Source of the DNA: Acidicapsa acidisoli
GTDB lineage: Bacteria; Acidobacteriota; Terriglobia; Terriglobales; Acidobacteriaceae
Direction: 5' to 3'
DNA: 64,000 nucleotides
Assembly: GCF_025685625.1 (NCBI RefSeq)
Contig: NZ_JAGSYI010000004.1
Coordinates: 1-64,000 of the forward strand
Shown: positions 1-9,288 of the stretch, in pieces
Position numbering within the stretch: position 1 is the first letter of the stretch
Layout of the letters: each line of letters opens with the position of its first letter
Translations under genes and position numbers: made by a program
The notes under the pieces: generated by a model
Told to the model about the DNA's origin: nothing
Database searches by the model: none
The model's input: only the letters and a program-made list of their open reading frames with translations

Positions 1-428
1 TACAACGAGCTTTGGGCGGCGATATGCGCAAAATGGGCGCCTTTCGCTTCGCAGCATTGGTTGTGCGATTGGCAATGGCGGTTGTCGTTCTGCACGGATT
101 GGAGATTCTGCTGTGGGCGACGTTCTATCGTTGGCGTTGCTTGCCATCGTGGGACTCGGCGATCTACTTCTCCGCGAGTAGTTATTCCACGCTCGGATGC
201 AACGACGTTAGTCTTCCATCGCAGTGGCGCACGCTTGGGCCGCTCGAGAGCATCATCGGCGTGTTGATGTGCGGCATATCGGCGAGTCTTCTATTTGCGA
301 TTGTCACTCGGCTCATTAACCGCGAGGAACGACCTTCGCATAAAGAACACGGAGCTGGCGTTTATCTGTTCTCCACGTATGTGCCTCCAGTGGTTGAGGG
401 ATGCCGGAAAGGAGATAGCAATGAGTAG
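1..428 (+). CDS. Two-TM ion channel family protein, C-terminal part (5' end outside window)
   Basis: The reading frame is open to the left edge, so the N-terminus lies outside; the first in-window start is TTG at 12. What is visible is a membrane helix (MAVVVLHGLEILLWATFY), a pore-loop region (IYFSASSYSTLGCNDV) and a second helix (ESIIGVLMCGISASLLFAIV). This is the layout of the Ion_trans_2 / KcsA-like pore. The expected filter TVGYGD reads TLGCND, so potassium selectivity is doubtful. Family members usually carry one more helix upstream, which fits a truncation by the window edge. The last codons overlap the start of the MFS gene at 421, suggesting translational coupling. The family call is fairly safe; the transported ion is not. 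Confidence 0.7.
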   Translation, partial: QRALGGDMRKMGAFRFAALVVRLAMAVVVLHGLEILLWATFYRWRCLPSWDSAIYFSASSYSTLGCNDVSLPSQWRTLGPLESIIGVLMCGISASLLFAIVTRLINREERPSHKEHGAGVYLFSTYVPPVVEGCRKGDSNE

Positions 429-2013
429 TGCAACAACGATCTCCGTTGAAAATGCAAGCGGGACGCTGGAGGTCAACCCATGGCTCATCGGGGTTGTGGT
501 CTCCCTCGCTGCATTCATGGAGGTACTCGACACAAGCATTGCCAATGTTGCACTCCCACACATCGCAGGCAGCATGGGGGCAAGCAATGACGAGAGCACC
601 TGGGTATTGACTAGCTATCTCGTGTCTAACGCCATCGTGCTTCCCATCAGCGGTTTCTTAGTCAGCCTGCTTGGTCGAAAACGTTTTTTCTTGATCTGCA
701 TCACCTTCTTCACCGTCAGCTCGTTCCTGTGTGGGTTGGCGCCGAGTCTCGGCCTTCTGCTCCTCTTCCGCGTGCTACAGGGTGCATTTGGAGGCGGACT
801 GCAACCGATGACGCAAGCAATTCTCGCGGATACGTTCCCTCCCGAGAAGCGTGGATTGGCTTTCGCTCTATATGGCGTGACGGCCATCTGTGCCCCTGCA
901 ATCGGTCCGACGTTAGGGGGATGGCTCACGGACAACTATTCCTGGCGTTGGATTTTTTATATCAATGTACCCGTAGGAGTTCTGGCAGTCATCCTCGTTT
1001 CGCAACTCGTCAAAGATCCGCCCTACTTGGTCCGAAAGAAGGGTCGGGAGGCGAGTTTCGATTTCGTAGGGTTCGGCATCTTAGCCATCGCTGTCGGGGC
1101 TTTACAGATCGCTCTCGACAAAGGACAAGAGGACGATTGGTTCGGATCTCATTTCATCACAACGCTGCTGATTATCGCCGCAGTTGGCCTTATCTCGCTG
1201 GTGATTTGGGAATGGTTCCACAAAGAGCCCATAGTGGATGTCCATCTGTTCAAACTCTTCAATTTCATGAGCTGCAGCGTTATGTTTTTTGTCGTCGGCA
1301 TCGTTCTATTCAGCTCGACTGTGCTCCTTCCTCAATTTCTGCAGACCCTTGTGGGCTACACGGCGCAAAAGGCTGGGATGGTGCTCTCGGTCGCCGCCAT
1401 CTTGCTTCTCATTCTTCTACAGGTCGTCGGCCGTCTCACAACAAGATTCCAGGCTCGGCACATCCTTGCATTTGGCTGGATCACCCTTGCCTTGGGTATG
1501 TATGTAACCTGCAAGCGCATCGATCTACTGATTAGCTTTGGTGGCGCCACATGGTTGCGGATCGTGCAGTACTTGCCGGTTGGATTCTTGTTCGTTCCGC
1601 TTACGATGGCAGCCTATGTTGGCGTGCCGAAGAACAAGACGAATGCTGCTGCAGGCCTGATGAACTTCATGCGCAATATCGGACAGAGCGTGGGAACTTC
1701 AGCTGTGACCACGCTGATCGCGCGGCGAAGTCAATATCATCAATCCGTCCTCGCCGTCTACACGCGTTCACCCCAGTGCAATGTAGCCATTGCAGAGCTG
1801 GCAACACACCTGTCCAATGCTGGTTTCGATCTGTACTCCGCCCAACAGGCAGCGCTTGCCAGGATGTACAGCATACTCAACGCGCAGGCCCAAGCCCTCT
1901 CTTATATTGATGTCTACTGGTTGCTTGCAGTGACTTCCTCTCTGATGTTTTTGTTGTGCTTCCTGCTGGAGAAAAACAAACCGGGAGCATCGGGCGAGGT
2001 CCAAGTGCATTGA
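421..2013 (+). CDS. DHA2-family (EmrB/QacA type) MFS drug:H+ antiporter
   Basis: A 530-residue inner-membrane transporter with about 14 predicted helices. The first helix carries the DHA2 signature region (EVLDTSIANVALPHIAG). A motif-A-like loop follows helix 2 (GFLVSLLGRKRFF), and the antiporter motif C is APAIGPTLGG. The frame is open from 295, but ATG 421 is preferred: an AAGGAG-type ribosome site lies just upstream and 421 overlaps the previous stop codon. Family knowledge suggests export of toxic organics driven by protons; the substrate cannot be read from sequence. No HlyD partner is adjacent, so it may act alone or with a distant adaptor. Confidence 0.9.
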   Translation: MSSATTISVENASGTLEVNPWLIGVVVSLAAFMEVLDTSIANVALPHIAGSMGASNDESTWVLTSYLVSNAIVLPISGFLVSLLGRKRFFLICITFFTVSSFLCGLAPSLGLLLLFRVLQGAFGGGLQPMTQAILADTFPPEKRGLAFALYGVTAICAPAIGPTLGGWLTDNYSWRWIFYINVPVGVLAVILVSQLVKDPPYLVRKKGREASFDFVGFGILAIAVGALQIALDKGQEDDWFGSHFITTLLIIAAVGLISLVIWEWFHKEPIVDVHLFKLFNFMSCSVMFFVVGIVLFSSTVLLPQFLQTLVGYTAQKAGMVLSVAAILLLILLQVVGRLTTRFQARHILAFGWITLALGMYVTCKRIDLLISFGGATWLRIVQYLPVGFLFVPLTMAAYVGVPKNKTNAAAGLMNFMRNIGQSVGTSAVTTLIARRSQYHQSVLAVYTRSPQCNVAIAELATHLSNAGFDLYSAQQAALARMYSILNAQAQALSYIDVYWLLAVTSSLMFLLCFLLEKNKPGASGEVQVH

Positions 2014-2130
2014 CGCAGATCTTTATGCGGAGCTAGGCAACAGGTCTCAGTTCTCGTTCTTTGAGGACGCTTCAGAAGCGCTACAGCGCCGATTAGAGAT
2101 TTTGGGCCGGTAGGTTGATGAAGGAGGAAC

Positions 2131-2370
2131 ATGGGAGGCGATAACGTGGAACAGCTGTGGTACGGCTTGTGCCTGATCGAGGCAGTAGTCGCTTTGTTCG
2201 TCGTATCCGTCGCGGTCCTGCTCTTTAAGCGATTCTTGCGCTGTATTCCCTGCAATCGCGTTAAGCGGCGTTCGGCGAAACACACGATGGCGCATTCGCT
2301 TAGCACTGTGCGGCCAACTCGGAAAGCTGCCGGTCTCGATCCGGGCGACATTGAGAGGCGCGTCGGATGA
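2131..2370 (+). CDS. Small single-helix membrane protein, paralogue of the gene at 29049-29309
   Basis: A 79-residue protein with an excellent ribosome site (AAGGAGGAAC directly before ATG). It has a short N-terminus (MGGDNVEQLWYGLCLIEA), one hydrophobic helix around residues 10-32, then a basic cytosolic-type tail beginning FLRCIPCNRVKRR. A second copy with the same architecture is encoded at 29049-29309 on the other strand; the two share the NVE-LWY start, the LLRCIP/FLRCIP step after the helix and a TxRPxR segment near the end. Conservation of two copies, each with a strong ribosome site, argues that both are real. No known family recognised and no function assigned. It follows the MFS gene by 117 bases. 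Confidence 0.6.
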   Translation: MGGDNVEQLWYGLCLIEAVVALFVVSVAVLLFKRFLRCIPCNRVKRRSAKHTMAHSLSTVRPTRKAAGLDPGDIERRVG

Positions 2371-2471
2371 GCGGTTGTGACCGGCTCTTATGCTTGCCCC
2401 GCATTGGGCAAATCGTCTTGAGGGAGAACCTTGAGGTAATTCCATCACTTTGAAATATGGGAGATTTAGCA

Positions 2472-3590
2472 ATGACTCAGAAACAGATTCAAGTCGGAAT
2501 CGTAGGTGCAAGCGCACAAAAGAGCTGGGCGAACCTATCGCACGTTCCAGCGATCAACGGCCTTTCCGGCCTGAGGCTCGCAGCTGTGGCAACGCGCAAC
2601 GAGCACAGTGCCCGAAAATCGGCTGAAGCCTTCGGTACTAACCGCTGGTTTTCCGATCCGCTCGCGATGATCAACGATGACAAGATTGATGTCATCACCA
2701 TTTCCGTAAATGTTCCCGCACATCGCGAACTTGTTTTGGCGGCGCTGGATGCCGGCAAAGCGGTCTACTGCGAAGCGCCTCTCGGACGCACTGTCGCGGA
2801 GGCCGAAGAGATGGCCAACGCGGTCGGTTCACTTCATACCGCAATCGGATTGCAGGGCCGTTTAAATCCGGCCGTGCGGCGTGCGGCTGAATTACTTTCT
2901 TCCGGAAAGATTGGACGACCGCTCAACGCGAGAATTGTCTCAGCCACCACCGGCTTCGGCCCGGAGATCCATTCTTCCCATGATCTTTTCAATAAAACAG
3001 TCTCCGGCGCAAACCTGCTGACCATCACTGCGGGACATACCCTCGATATGATAGAGGCCGTCCTCGGACCAATCATCGAGGTTGACGCCCTGACCGAGAC
3101 CCTATGGCCTGCCGTCAAACTGACGGACACCGGCGGTCATAGTGTGCGTGAAACTCCCGATCACATCGACGTCCTGGGTAAGACGCGTTCTGGCGCCGTA
3201 TTCACGGCCGACATCAGTGGTGGGGTCACGCCGGAGGATGCTCGCTTCACCTTCGAAATCAGGGGATCGGAAGGGTGGCTAAGCTTGACCGGGGGGCATC
3301 CTTATGGTTTCCAGGCTGGTGACCTCAAGCTGGCGTCGAACATCCAATTCGCGCCGCCGGAAAGGGCCGCGGTCTCCGGTGGGTTCACGGATGCAGCGAT
3401 CAACGTGGCAGAGGTCTACGCGCATCTTGTCTGCGATCTGCATTCGGATACCTACACCACGCCGGGGTTTGAACACGCACTTCACAACGCTCGTCTCATC
3501 GCAGCAGTAAGGCGCGCCGCCGAACGTGGCGAGCGGCAGAAATTACTTGAACAGATGGAGAGCCTCGACGACCCAAGAGTAACGACGTAA
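2472..3590 (+). CDS. Gfo/Idh/MocA family oxidoreductase
   Basis: A 372-residue NAD(P)-dependent oxidoreductase. The N-terminal Rossmann motif is QVGIVGAS, followed by a typical nucleotide-binding half up to AGKAVYCEAPLGRT. That last segment sits where the family has the EKP motif (here EAP). The C-terminal half, residues about 125-340, matches the GFO_IDH_MocA C-terminal domain in length and style. ATG 2472 is chosen over ATG 2457 because GGGAG lies a good distance before it. Family members act on sugars, inositols or related polyols; the substrate is unknown. The gene has no obvious operon partner: IS relics follow it. Confidence 0.85.
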   Translation: MTQKQIQVGIVGASAQKSWANLSHVPAINGLSGLRLAAVATRNEHSARKSAEAFGTNRWFSDPLAMINDDKIDVITISVNVPAHRELVLAALDAGKAVYCEAPLGRTVAEAEEMANAVGSLHTAIGLQGRLNPAVRRAAELLSSGKIGRPLNARIVSATTGFGPEIHSSHDLFNKTVSGANLLTITAGHTLDMIEAVLGPIIEVDALTETLWPAVKLTDTGGHSVRETPDHIDVLGKTRSGAVFTADISGGVTPEDARFTFEIRGSEGWLSLTGGHPYGFQAGDLKLASNIQFAPPERAAVSGGFTDAAINVAEVYAHLVCDLHSDTYTTPGFEHALHNARLIAAVRRAAERGERQKLLEQMESLDDPRVTT

Positions 3591-3820
3591 TGTCTGATAC
3601 ACGAGCAAAGCCGCGCGGGTGTGGATTGGCAGTGAGAAACAAGCTTCACTTCAGCAGGCCGAGCCTCGCGCGTCTTCGTTCTTAATGAGCGATAATCGCC
3701 GAGGCACTCATCGAGACCCGGTTTTATACCGGCAAGACGGCTAATAAGATGGTCCGCCGCTTGAGTCACGCGCGGAAGCGGTTGATCGAGGTGCAGCATT
3801 TAAGAAGGAGGATCATCGAC

Positions 3821-4800
3821 ATGCAGATACACTCGGTTGGCATCGATCTAGGCAAGACGACCTTTCATCTCGTAGCACTCGGCGCCGCCGGCAAGGTGAT
3901 TGTGCGGAGGAAGTTCACCCGGAACCAACTTCTGGTCTATACCGCGAACTTCCCGGCATCTCTGATCGGGCTCGAGGCCTGTTCCGGAGCTCATTTTTTC
4001 GGACGCGCACTACGCAAGCAGGGCCATGATGTCCGGCTTATCCCGGCTCAGTTTGTGAAGCCGTTCGTGAAGTCGAACAAGAATGACTTCATCGACGCAG
4101 AGGCGATCGCCGAGGTAGTCGAGCGGAAGAACATGCGCTTTGTCCCGATCAAGACCGATGATCAGCTGGATCTGCAGGGCATCCACCGGGTCCGCCGCTT
4201 GATCTCCCGGCGCACGGCGGTGATCAATCAGCTTCGGGCATTTCTGCTCGAGCGCGGGATGGTTTTTGCGCACAGGCCAGCGAATCTCAAGGCTGCCATG
4301 GCCGACGTTCTTGAGAACGCAGAGGCTGACCTGACGCCGCAGATGCGGAACCCGATCGACAGCTGTGGGATAAGTGGAAGCTCGTTGAGCAGCAGATCGA
4401 GAAGCTCAACCTGGAGCCGGAACGGATCTCGGCTGCGGATGCAGAATGCACGCGGATACGATAGATCCCAGGGATCGGACCAGTAGTAGCCGCAGCCATC
4501 GTTGCCGCTATCGGCAACGACGCCGCATTCCGGAAGGGCGAGGACTTCTCTGCATGGCTGGGGATAGTGCCACGCCAGCACTCGACCAGAGGCAGGGAGA
4601 AGCCGCTGGGCATCAGCAAGCGTGGGAACGTCTACCTGCGGAAGATCCTGATTCATTGTGCATGAGCTGCCGTGCTGCGGATCAAGCACGACCGAGCACC
4701 GATCGGAGCCAGGCTTGATACACTCGACGCCAGAGTTCCCAGGAACGCCGTTGTCGTCGCCATGGCGAACAAGCTCGCGCGGATCGCCTGGACTGTCTGA
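3821..4800 (+). pseudogene. IS110-family transposase, broken by frameshift and stops
   Basis: The start at 3821 follows a strong AAGGAGG site. The first half reads as an IS110 transposase: DEDD-type N-terminus SVGIDLGKTTFHLVALG, GLEACSGAHFFGRAL, and KNDFIDAEAIAE. A one-base deletion near 4361 shifts the frame. The next frame continues with the C-terminal domain, IPGIGPVVAAAIVAAIG and FSAWLGIVPRQHSTRG, then RGNVYLRKILIH and ANKLARIAWTV. An in-frame TAG at 4462-4464 lies just before IPGIG, and another stop lies after KILIH. The element is dead by any single-frame reading. IS110 elements lack long terminal inverted repeats, so the boundaries cannot be set here. Confidence 0.88.
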
Positions 4801-4803
4801 CCC

Positions 4804-5238
4804 TACGACTTCGTCAGTGCTAGGACGCAGCACGATGGGCGCACCGTGCGCATGCTGAACCTGATCGATGAGTACACCTGGGAGTGCCTGATGATCTGCT
4901 GCGATCGAAGCTGGTCGAGTGCCAGAGTGATTGCAGCACTGGCCGACGTGATGGTGATCAAGGGTATTCCGGAGCATCTTCGATCCGACAACGGCCCTGA
5001 GTTCGTAGCCTGACACCTACGCAAGTGGCTCAAGACAACTGGAGCCAAAACGCTGTACATCGAACCCGGTTCTGCGTGGGAGAACGGCTACTGCAAAAGC
5101 TTCAACTCCAAGCTGAGAGATGGGTTATTGAATGGAGAGATCTTCTACTCGATGAAGAAAATACGGCTGCTGGCTGAACGCTGGAGCATCCACTACAACA
5201 CCGTCAGGCCGCACCCCTCGCTGGGGTACAGACCCTAG
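4804..5238 (+). pseudogene. IS3-family (IS407 group) transposase OrfB, C-terminal remnant
   Basis: Directly abutting the IS110 relic, this frame reads YDFVSARTQHDGRTVRMLNL, then the integrase-core landmarks. First catalytic Asp is in IDEYTWECL, second in HLRSDNGPEFVA, and the Glu region in AWENGYCKSFNSKL. It ends with the IS3-typical YNTVRPHPSLGYRP. An in-frame TGA follows GPEFVA, so it is inactive. The N-terminal half of OrfB and all of OrfA are missing. The junction at about 4801 shows that one element interrupted or recombined with the other. Sequence to about 5350 resembles the tail often found after such OrfBs, but no terminal repeat is seen. Confidence 0.85.
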
Positions 5239-5469
5239 CACTTGCAGCTTGGCTAACGCGAACCAAGGCAGCACACGAAAACGGGATATGGAAAAGTGGC
5301 AAGCAAAAACCGCTTCCCACTTTCCCAAACCCCCGACTCGATGGGATAACTCAACAACCTGCTGCGCCACACTAACAATTCCACTGTACAAAACATCGAG
5401 CAAGCCATGCAGCGAGCCCTCCTCCGATCCTCCAAATTAGGGGCAAAGCACGTTGCTGCAACTCTGCTA

Positions 5470-6108
5470 TTAGCGAAGAAACCACTCAACCAGTTCTTCC
5501 AGAGTCGCTTTGCCCTTCGCTAGACTCACTTCTGATTCTTGACGATCTAGATTCCACGCGTTGTCGACAATCACGCTCCGAAGATCTCGAACACCTACAA
5601 TCTGTAACCAAAAGTCTAAATAGGTTGCTTGGTGATCGAATCGCGAGGGGGATATAGGGGTACCCTCCAGGAAACGTGAACCGCGTGTATAGACGACGAT
5701 TGCCTTTTCCACGTTCAAGAGAGGGCTGTACCGTTTGCCGTCGTAGGCAAACAGATAGTTTCGCTGCGCTACGAGATCAATCAAGTGTTTGAGCTTATAA
5801 GGCAGGCCAAAGTTCCACATTGGAGTTCCTAAAACGATTCGATCTGCGTTCTGAAAGCGGTGGATCAACGATTGAATACGCTCCCATATGTTGGACTCCG
5901 CCTCAGTCATCGTTTCGTGCTTCACTGCTTTGTACTTCGCTCCAATTGCCTCGTAGTCAAACTCCGGTAGCCGCTCATGCCAGACGTTCAACGTATCCAC
6001 GACTATCGAGGCATTGTCGGATTTACACGCCTCAATGAATGATTTGGTGAGGGTGATCGAGTCCGAAGACTCGCCTCTTGGTGACGACTGAATTTCGAGA
6101 AGTTTCAC
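5470..6108 (-). CDS. FMN-dependent NADH-azoreductase-like flavodoxin-fold protein
   Basis: A 212-residue cytosolic flavoprotein. It begins VKLLEIQSSPRGESSDS (flavin phosphate loop) and contains the AzoR-type motif TPMWNFGLPYKLKHLIDL and a YTRGSRF segment, all typical of the NAD(P)H-quinone/azoreductase fold. The longer frame would start at 6165, but GTG 6108 is preferred: GGAGG lies six bases upstream and the family begins at this point. The reaction would be two-electron reduction of quinones or azo compounds with NAD(P)H and FMN. It lies in a same-strand cluster with an alpha/beta hydrolase and an MBL hydrolase, all divergent from the LysR gene at 8172, a plausible regulator. Confidence 0.85.
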   Translation of the reverse strand: MKLLEIQSSPRGESSDSITLTKSFIEACKSDNASIVVDTLNVWHERLPEFDYEAIGAKYKAVKHETMTEAESNIWERIQSLIHRFQNADRIVLGTPMWNFGLPYKLKHLIDLVAQRNYLFAYDGKRYSPLLNVEKAIVVYTRGSRFLEGTPISPSRFDHQATYLDFWLQIVGVRDLRSVIVDNAWNLDRQESEVSLAKGKATLEELVEWFLR

Positions 6109-6148
6109 TTGATCCCTCCGGGGGTGGAGACTTATTGCAGGGTTGGAG

Positions 6149-6952
6149 CTACTTGGAGACTGCATGGGCTGCTTCTTCGATCACTGCAGCAACTTCCTTC
6201 GGATGCGAGACGTAGACCGAGTGGCTGGCGCCCGCGACTTCGACCATGTGGCTATGAGCTCGCTTGGCATACCATCGCTCGAGGTCAGGGTTGATGGTTC
6301 TGTCTGCTCCCGCTACCAGCATCCAGCTTGGCTTGCTTCGCCACGCAGCCGTCGTGATGACTGCCTTGAAATTCGCCGCAGCGTTGAGTACCTGCGATCG
6401 CGCCATGAAGGCGGCCTGCTCCACAGAGAGATCGGCCGCAAAGTACTCATGGAATTGCGCGGGATCGAGGTACGTGAAACCATCTGCGGTTGTCTTTATT
6501 GCACCAGACTTGCTGAGGTCGCTCGGGAAGCGCTTGCCGTCGTCCGCTTCGTTCTCGCCAGCGTCGGGCATGTGCGCTGCAACGTATACCAATCCAACAG
6601 CCGATGGATCGTTTCCAGCTTCCGTGATTACGGCTCCCCCATAGCTATGCGCGACAAGGATGCTCGGTCCGTCTTGCCGTGCAAGTGTACTTTTTACGGC
6701 ACTTACATCGTCCTGGAAGGACGTCTCCGGCTCTTGGACGATGCTGACGTCGAAGCCATCTTTGACAAGAATGTCGTAAACGCCCTTCCAGCCAGAACCA
6801 TCTGCCCAGGCGCCGTGAACCAGAACAATATTTTGAACGCGATGCGTTTGGTTCTGCGCTGACAGCACAACGCAGGTCAACAGCGATAGAACGATGCAGA
6901 GGGACCGAGAGATTCCTCGTACTGCTCGCACAGGCTTCATCGAATTGCTCAT
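6149..6952 (-). CDS. Secreted alpha/beta hydrolase
   Basis: A 267-residue protein with an N-terminal signal peptide (basic MKPVRAVRGISR then a hydrophobic stretch ending VVLSAQ). The hydrolase fold is shown by the oxyanion region LVHGAWADGSGW, the nucleophile elbow VAHSYGGAVI (Ser in GHSxG-like SYG) and the terminal catalytic His in VAGASHSVYVSHP. The upstream frame to 7093 is ignored because ATG 6952 carries an AAGGAG site. Similar proteins are esterase-like with no defined substrate. It probably acts in the periplasm, in one transcription unit with the azoreductase downstream and the MBL hydrolase upstream. Confidence 0.85.
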   Translation of the reverse strand: MSNSMKPVRAVRGISRSLCIVLSLLTCVVLSAQNQTHRVQNIVLVHGAWADGSGWKGVYDILVKDGFDVSIVQEPETSFQDDVSAVKSTLARQDGPSILVAHSYGGAVITEAGNDPSAVGLVYVAAHMPDAGENEADDGKRFPSDLSKSGAIKTTADGFTYLDPAQFHEYFAADLSVEQAAFMARSQVLNAAANFKAVITTAAWRSKPSWMLVAGADRTINPDLERWYAKRAHSHMVEVAGASHSVYVSHPKEVAAVIEEAAHAVSK

Positions 6953-7013
6953 TAGTGCTCCTTTTTGCTTTGTAACACTTTGGTCTGATCGTTGGGGATA
7001 GTTTGCAGAGAAC

Positions 7014-8041
7014 TCAGAGCGTCGGATACACGATTTGGACCCACTGCTCGCTGTTAATGATGCCATTGCCCCATATGGGGTCGAGATCAGCAAATGGCTC
7101 TTCCGCGACAGCCTCCTGGATGGATTTTCCCGCGGACTTCAATTTATGAACACGATCGCGTGAAGTGACCAGCATGTCTCGAAATTTCGTGAGGTCCGCT
7201 TTGTTACCAAGCGGACCGTGTCCCGCAACAATCTTGGTGTCGTTACCGACCAACGATAGGATCTTGTCGGATGCAGCGATCATGCCAGTGATTTTGCCGC
7301 CCGTACTGGGGTCGATGTAGGGATACATCCAGTTGAAAACAGGTCACCCATCTGAATCAAATTGGCCTTTTCAAAATGAACGTAAACGTCCGTGTCTGTA
7401 TGCGCGGGAGCAACGTGTTGCAGCGCCAGAGTTTCCCCATTAACTTGCAGCTTGTAATTGGTGGCGAAGGTTTGCTGCGGTAAGGCTTCGACCGGCGAAG
7501 GGTCGAAATGCAAGCCGACGAGCGCGCCATCTGGTCCTCGATATAAGACCGGCAGATCGTGTGGCTCTGACATGCGCCTTTTTGTGTTTTCGTGCGCGAG
7601 AATCGTGGCTCCGGCGGCGTGAAGAGGCGCGTTGTTGTCGATGTGGTCGAAGTGCCAGTGGGTGTTAATGACGCACTTCACTGGCGCGTTGCCCAGGCCA
7701 TCTAGAGCCTCATTGAGTCTCGACCATGCAGGCGCAACAAAGGTGTCCACGACGAATTTTCCGTCGGGGCCGTTGAGGACTACCACGCTTCCCCCTGGGC
7801 CGGAGAACATTGTGACATCTGCACCAAGCCTTTGTGTTTTGAGGGGAGCCGCGTTGAACTTCGCGCGCATACTCGCGAGCAGGTCTGCGGGAGAAGGCGT
7901 TTGTTGCCCGTAGCCCGACGCGGAAGCGCGGAACAACGGCGAGGGAAAGAAGTGCGCCAGGAGAGCGCTGCCAGCCAAAGTGACTGAACCTCGCAACATT
8001 TCGCGGCGTGGGGCTCGCTTTCGTAAAGGAATAAAGTTCAT
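7014..8041 (-). pseudogene. MBL-fold metallo-hydrolase with a single frameshift
   Basis: The start ATG 8041 begins a Tat-like signal (RRAPRREMLRGS region, then a hydrophobic run). The zinc-binding motif is intact: INTHWHFDHIDNNAPLHAAG; further MBL landmarks are AHTDTDVYVHF and LIQMGDLF. Reading then breaks at the run of four A at 7336-7339 (T on the coding strand). Restoring one base gives MGDLFFNWMYPYIDPSTGG, which joins the downstream frame 7014-7328 containing IVAGHGPLGNKADL. Both halves are otherwise intact, so this is either a very recent pseudogene or a homopolymer sequencing error. Periplasmic hydrolase activity is inferred from family only. Confidence 0.85.
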
Positions 8042-8171
8042 GTTCTTTGGGACCTTCCTTTCGTGCAATAGGCTGATTCTTCGTTGCACACCGGTAAGAT
8101 AGTTTCGCCCTCAAATTAGTTACATTGGTTGTTCTGTTGTCTGTGATGAGTTTTGCAAATAAGATAGCGAG

Positions 8172-9089
8172 ATGGAACTTCGTCAAATTCGGTCGTTTCT
8201 CTCTATCACTGAGACTCTGCACTTCGGTCGTACTGCGGAGTTGATTCATCTCAGTCAACCAGCCTTGAGCCTTCAGATACGAGCTCTTGAGGAGGAAGTC
8301 GGCGTTCGGCTCCTCGAGCGGAACCGACGCAAAACAACGCTCACCGCGGCTGGCTTGGCTTTTCGCGATGATGCCGCTGTGGCACTGTCGCAATTGGAGC
8401 AAGGGGTTCGCAGGGCGAGACTGACTGCCAATGGGAAACTGGGACGTTTGCGAATTGGCTTCATATCAACTGCTGGAAGGGAGATTGTGCCCGATATCGT
8501 TCGTCAGTTTAGAGAGTTGAATCCCGAAGTAGAGTTCTCTTTGCGCAATATTCTCACGGCGGAGCAGATACGGATGCTCGACGCCGGGGCGCTTGATATT
8601 GGATTTCTTCGTCTACCAATTGGTGAGCACCCGGCCCTCGATGTTGTCACAGTGCATCGCGAACCCTTCGTGCTCGTCGTACCTTCGTCCCATAAGCTAG
8701 CAGAAAGCAAAACGGTGCGCCTGCGCGAATTGGCTGGTCAGGACTTCGTGGGGTATGAGCGTGCCTATGCCCCTGGCTTTCACGATTTGATCTTCGGGAT
8801 ACTTCGCGAAGCTGGGATTGCACCCAATGTTTCCCAGTCCGCTGCGGAGATCCCAACGCTGATCTCACTCGTCGCTTCAGGCATGGGTGTCTCCATTCTG
8901 CCCATATCGGCCGTCAAACATAGTGTCGCTTCGGTAGTCGCTTGTAAGATTTTAGACCGGATACCGATGTCTGAAATTGGTATCGCTGTCAGTAAACGAT
9001 TTCGAGCGGCAGTCGTAGACAACTTCAGATCCTTCGCTCTAAAAAAGTTAGGTCTTTCGAGAAACGCTTTGCATGCCAACCGAAGTTGA
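8172..9089 (+). CDS. LysR-family transcriptional regulator
   Basis: A 305-residue regulator with the LysR winged helix at residues 1-60 (MELRQIRSFLSITETLHFGR, then LIHLSQPALSLQIRALEEEV) and a full-length substrate-binding domain (GRLRIGFISTAGREIVPDIV onward). The gene is divergent from the MBL/hydrolase/azoreductase cluster across a 130-base intergenic region, the classic arrangement for control of the neighbouring operon. Two similar AAGATAG words occur in that spacer (about 8095 and 8160) but no clean palindrome was found. Effector unknown. Confidence 0.92.
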   Translation: MELRQIRSFLSITETLHFGRTAELIHLSQPALSLQIRALEEEVGVRLLERNRRKTTLTAAGLAFRDDAAVALSQLEQGVRRARLTANGKLGRLRIGFISTAGREIVPDIVRQFRELNPEVEFSLRNILTAEQIRMLDAGALDIGFLRLPIGEHPALDVVTVHREPFVLVVPSSHKLAESKTVRLRELAGQDFVGYERAYAPGFHDLIFGILREAGIAPNVSQSAAEIPTLISLVASGMGVSILPISAVKHSVASVVACKILDRIPMSEIGIAVSKRFRAAVVDNFRSFALKKLGLSRNALHANRS

Positions 9090-9288
9090 CTTTAGTGCAG
9101 AGTACTTTGGGTAAAGTTTCTTTTGGTGCAGCTGAGAATTTGAGAATCGGTGGTGACTCCATTGCGGGCCCTCCGCTCTCTGCATGAGAGCATAGTGGTT
9201 CGAGCAGTCACTCCTCGCTGGATTGAATCCGCCCCTTAAGTCATTGAGAATCCTGCCGCCGCAAAGCAGCAACCTTCCGCTACAACGA

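Noticed and set aside
4228-5016. 262-residue minus-strand open frame
   Set aside because: Runs antisense across both transposase relics and has no homology.
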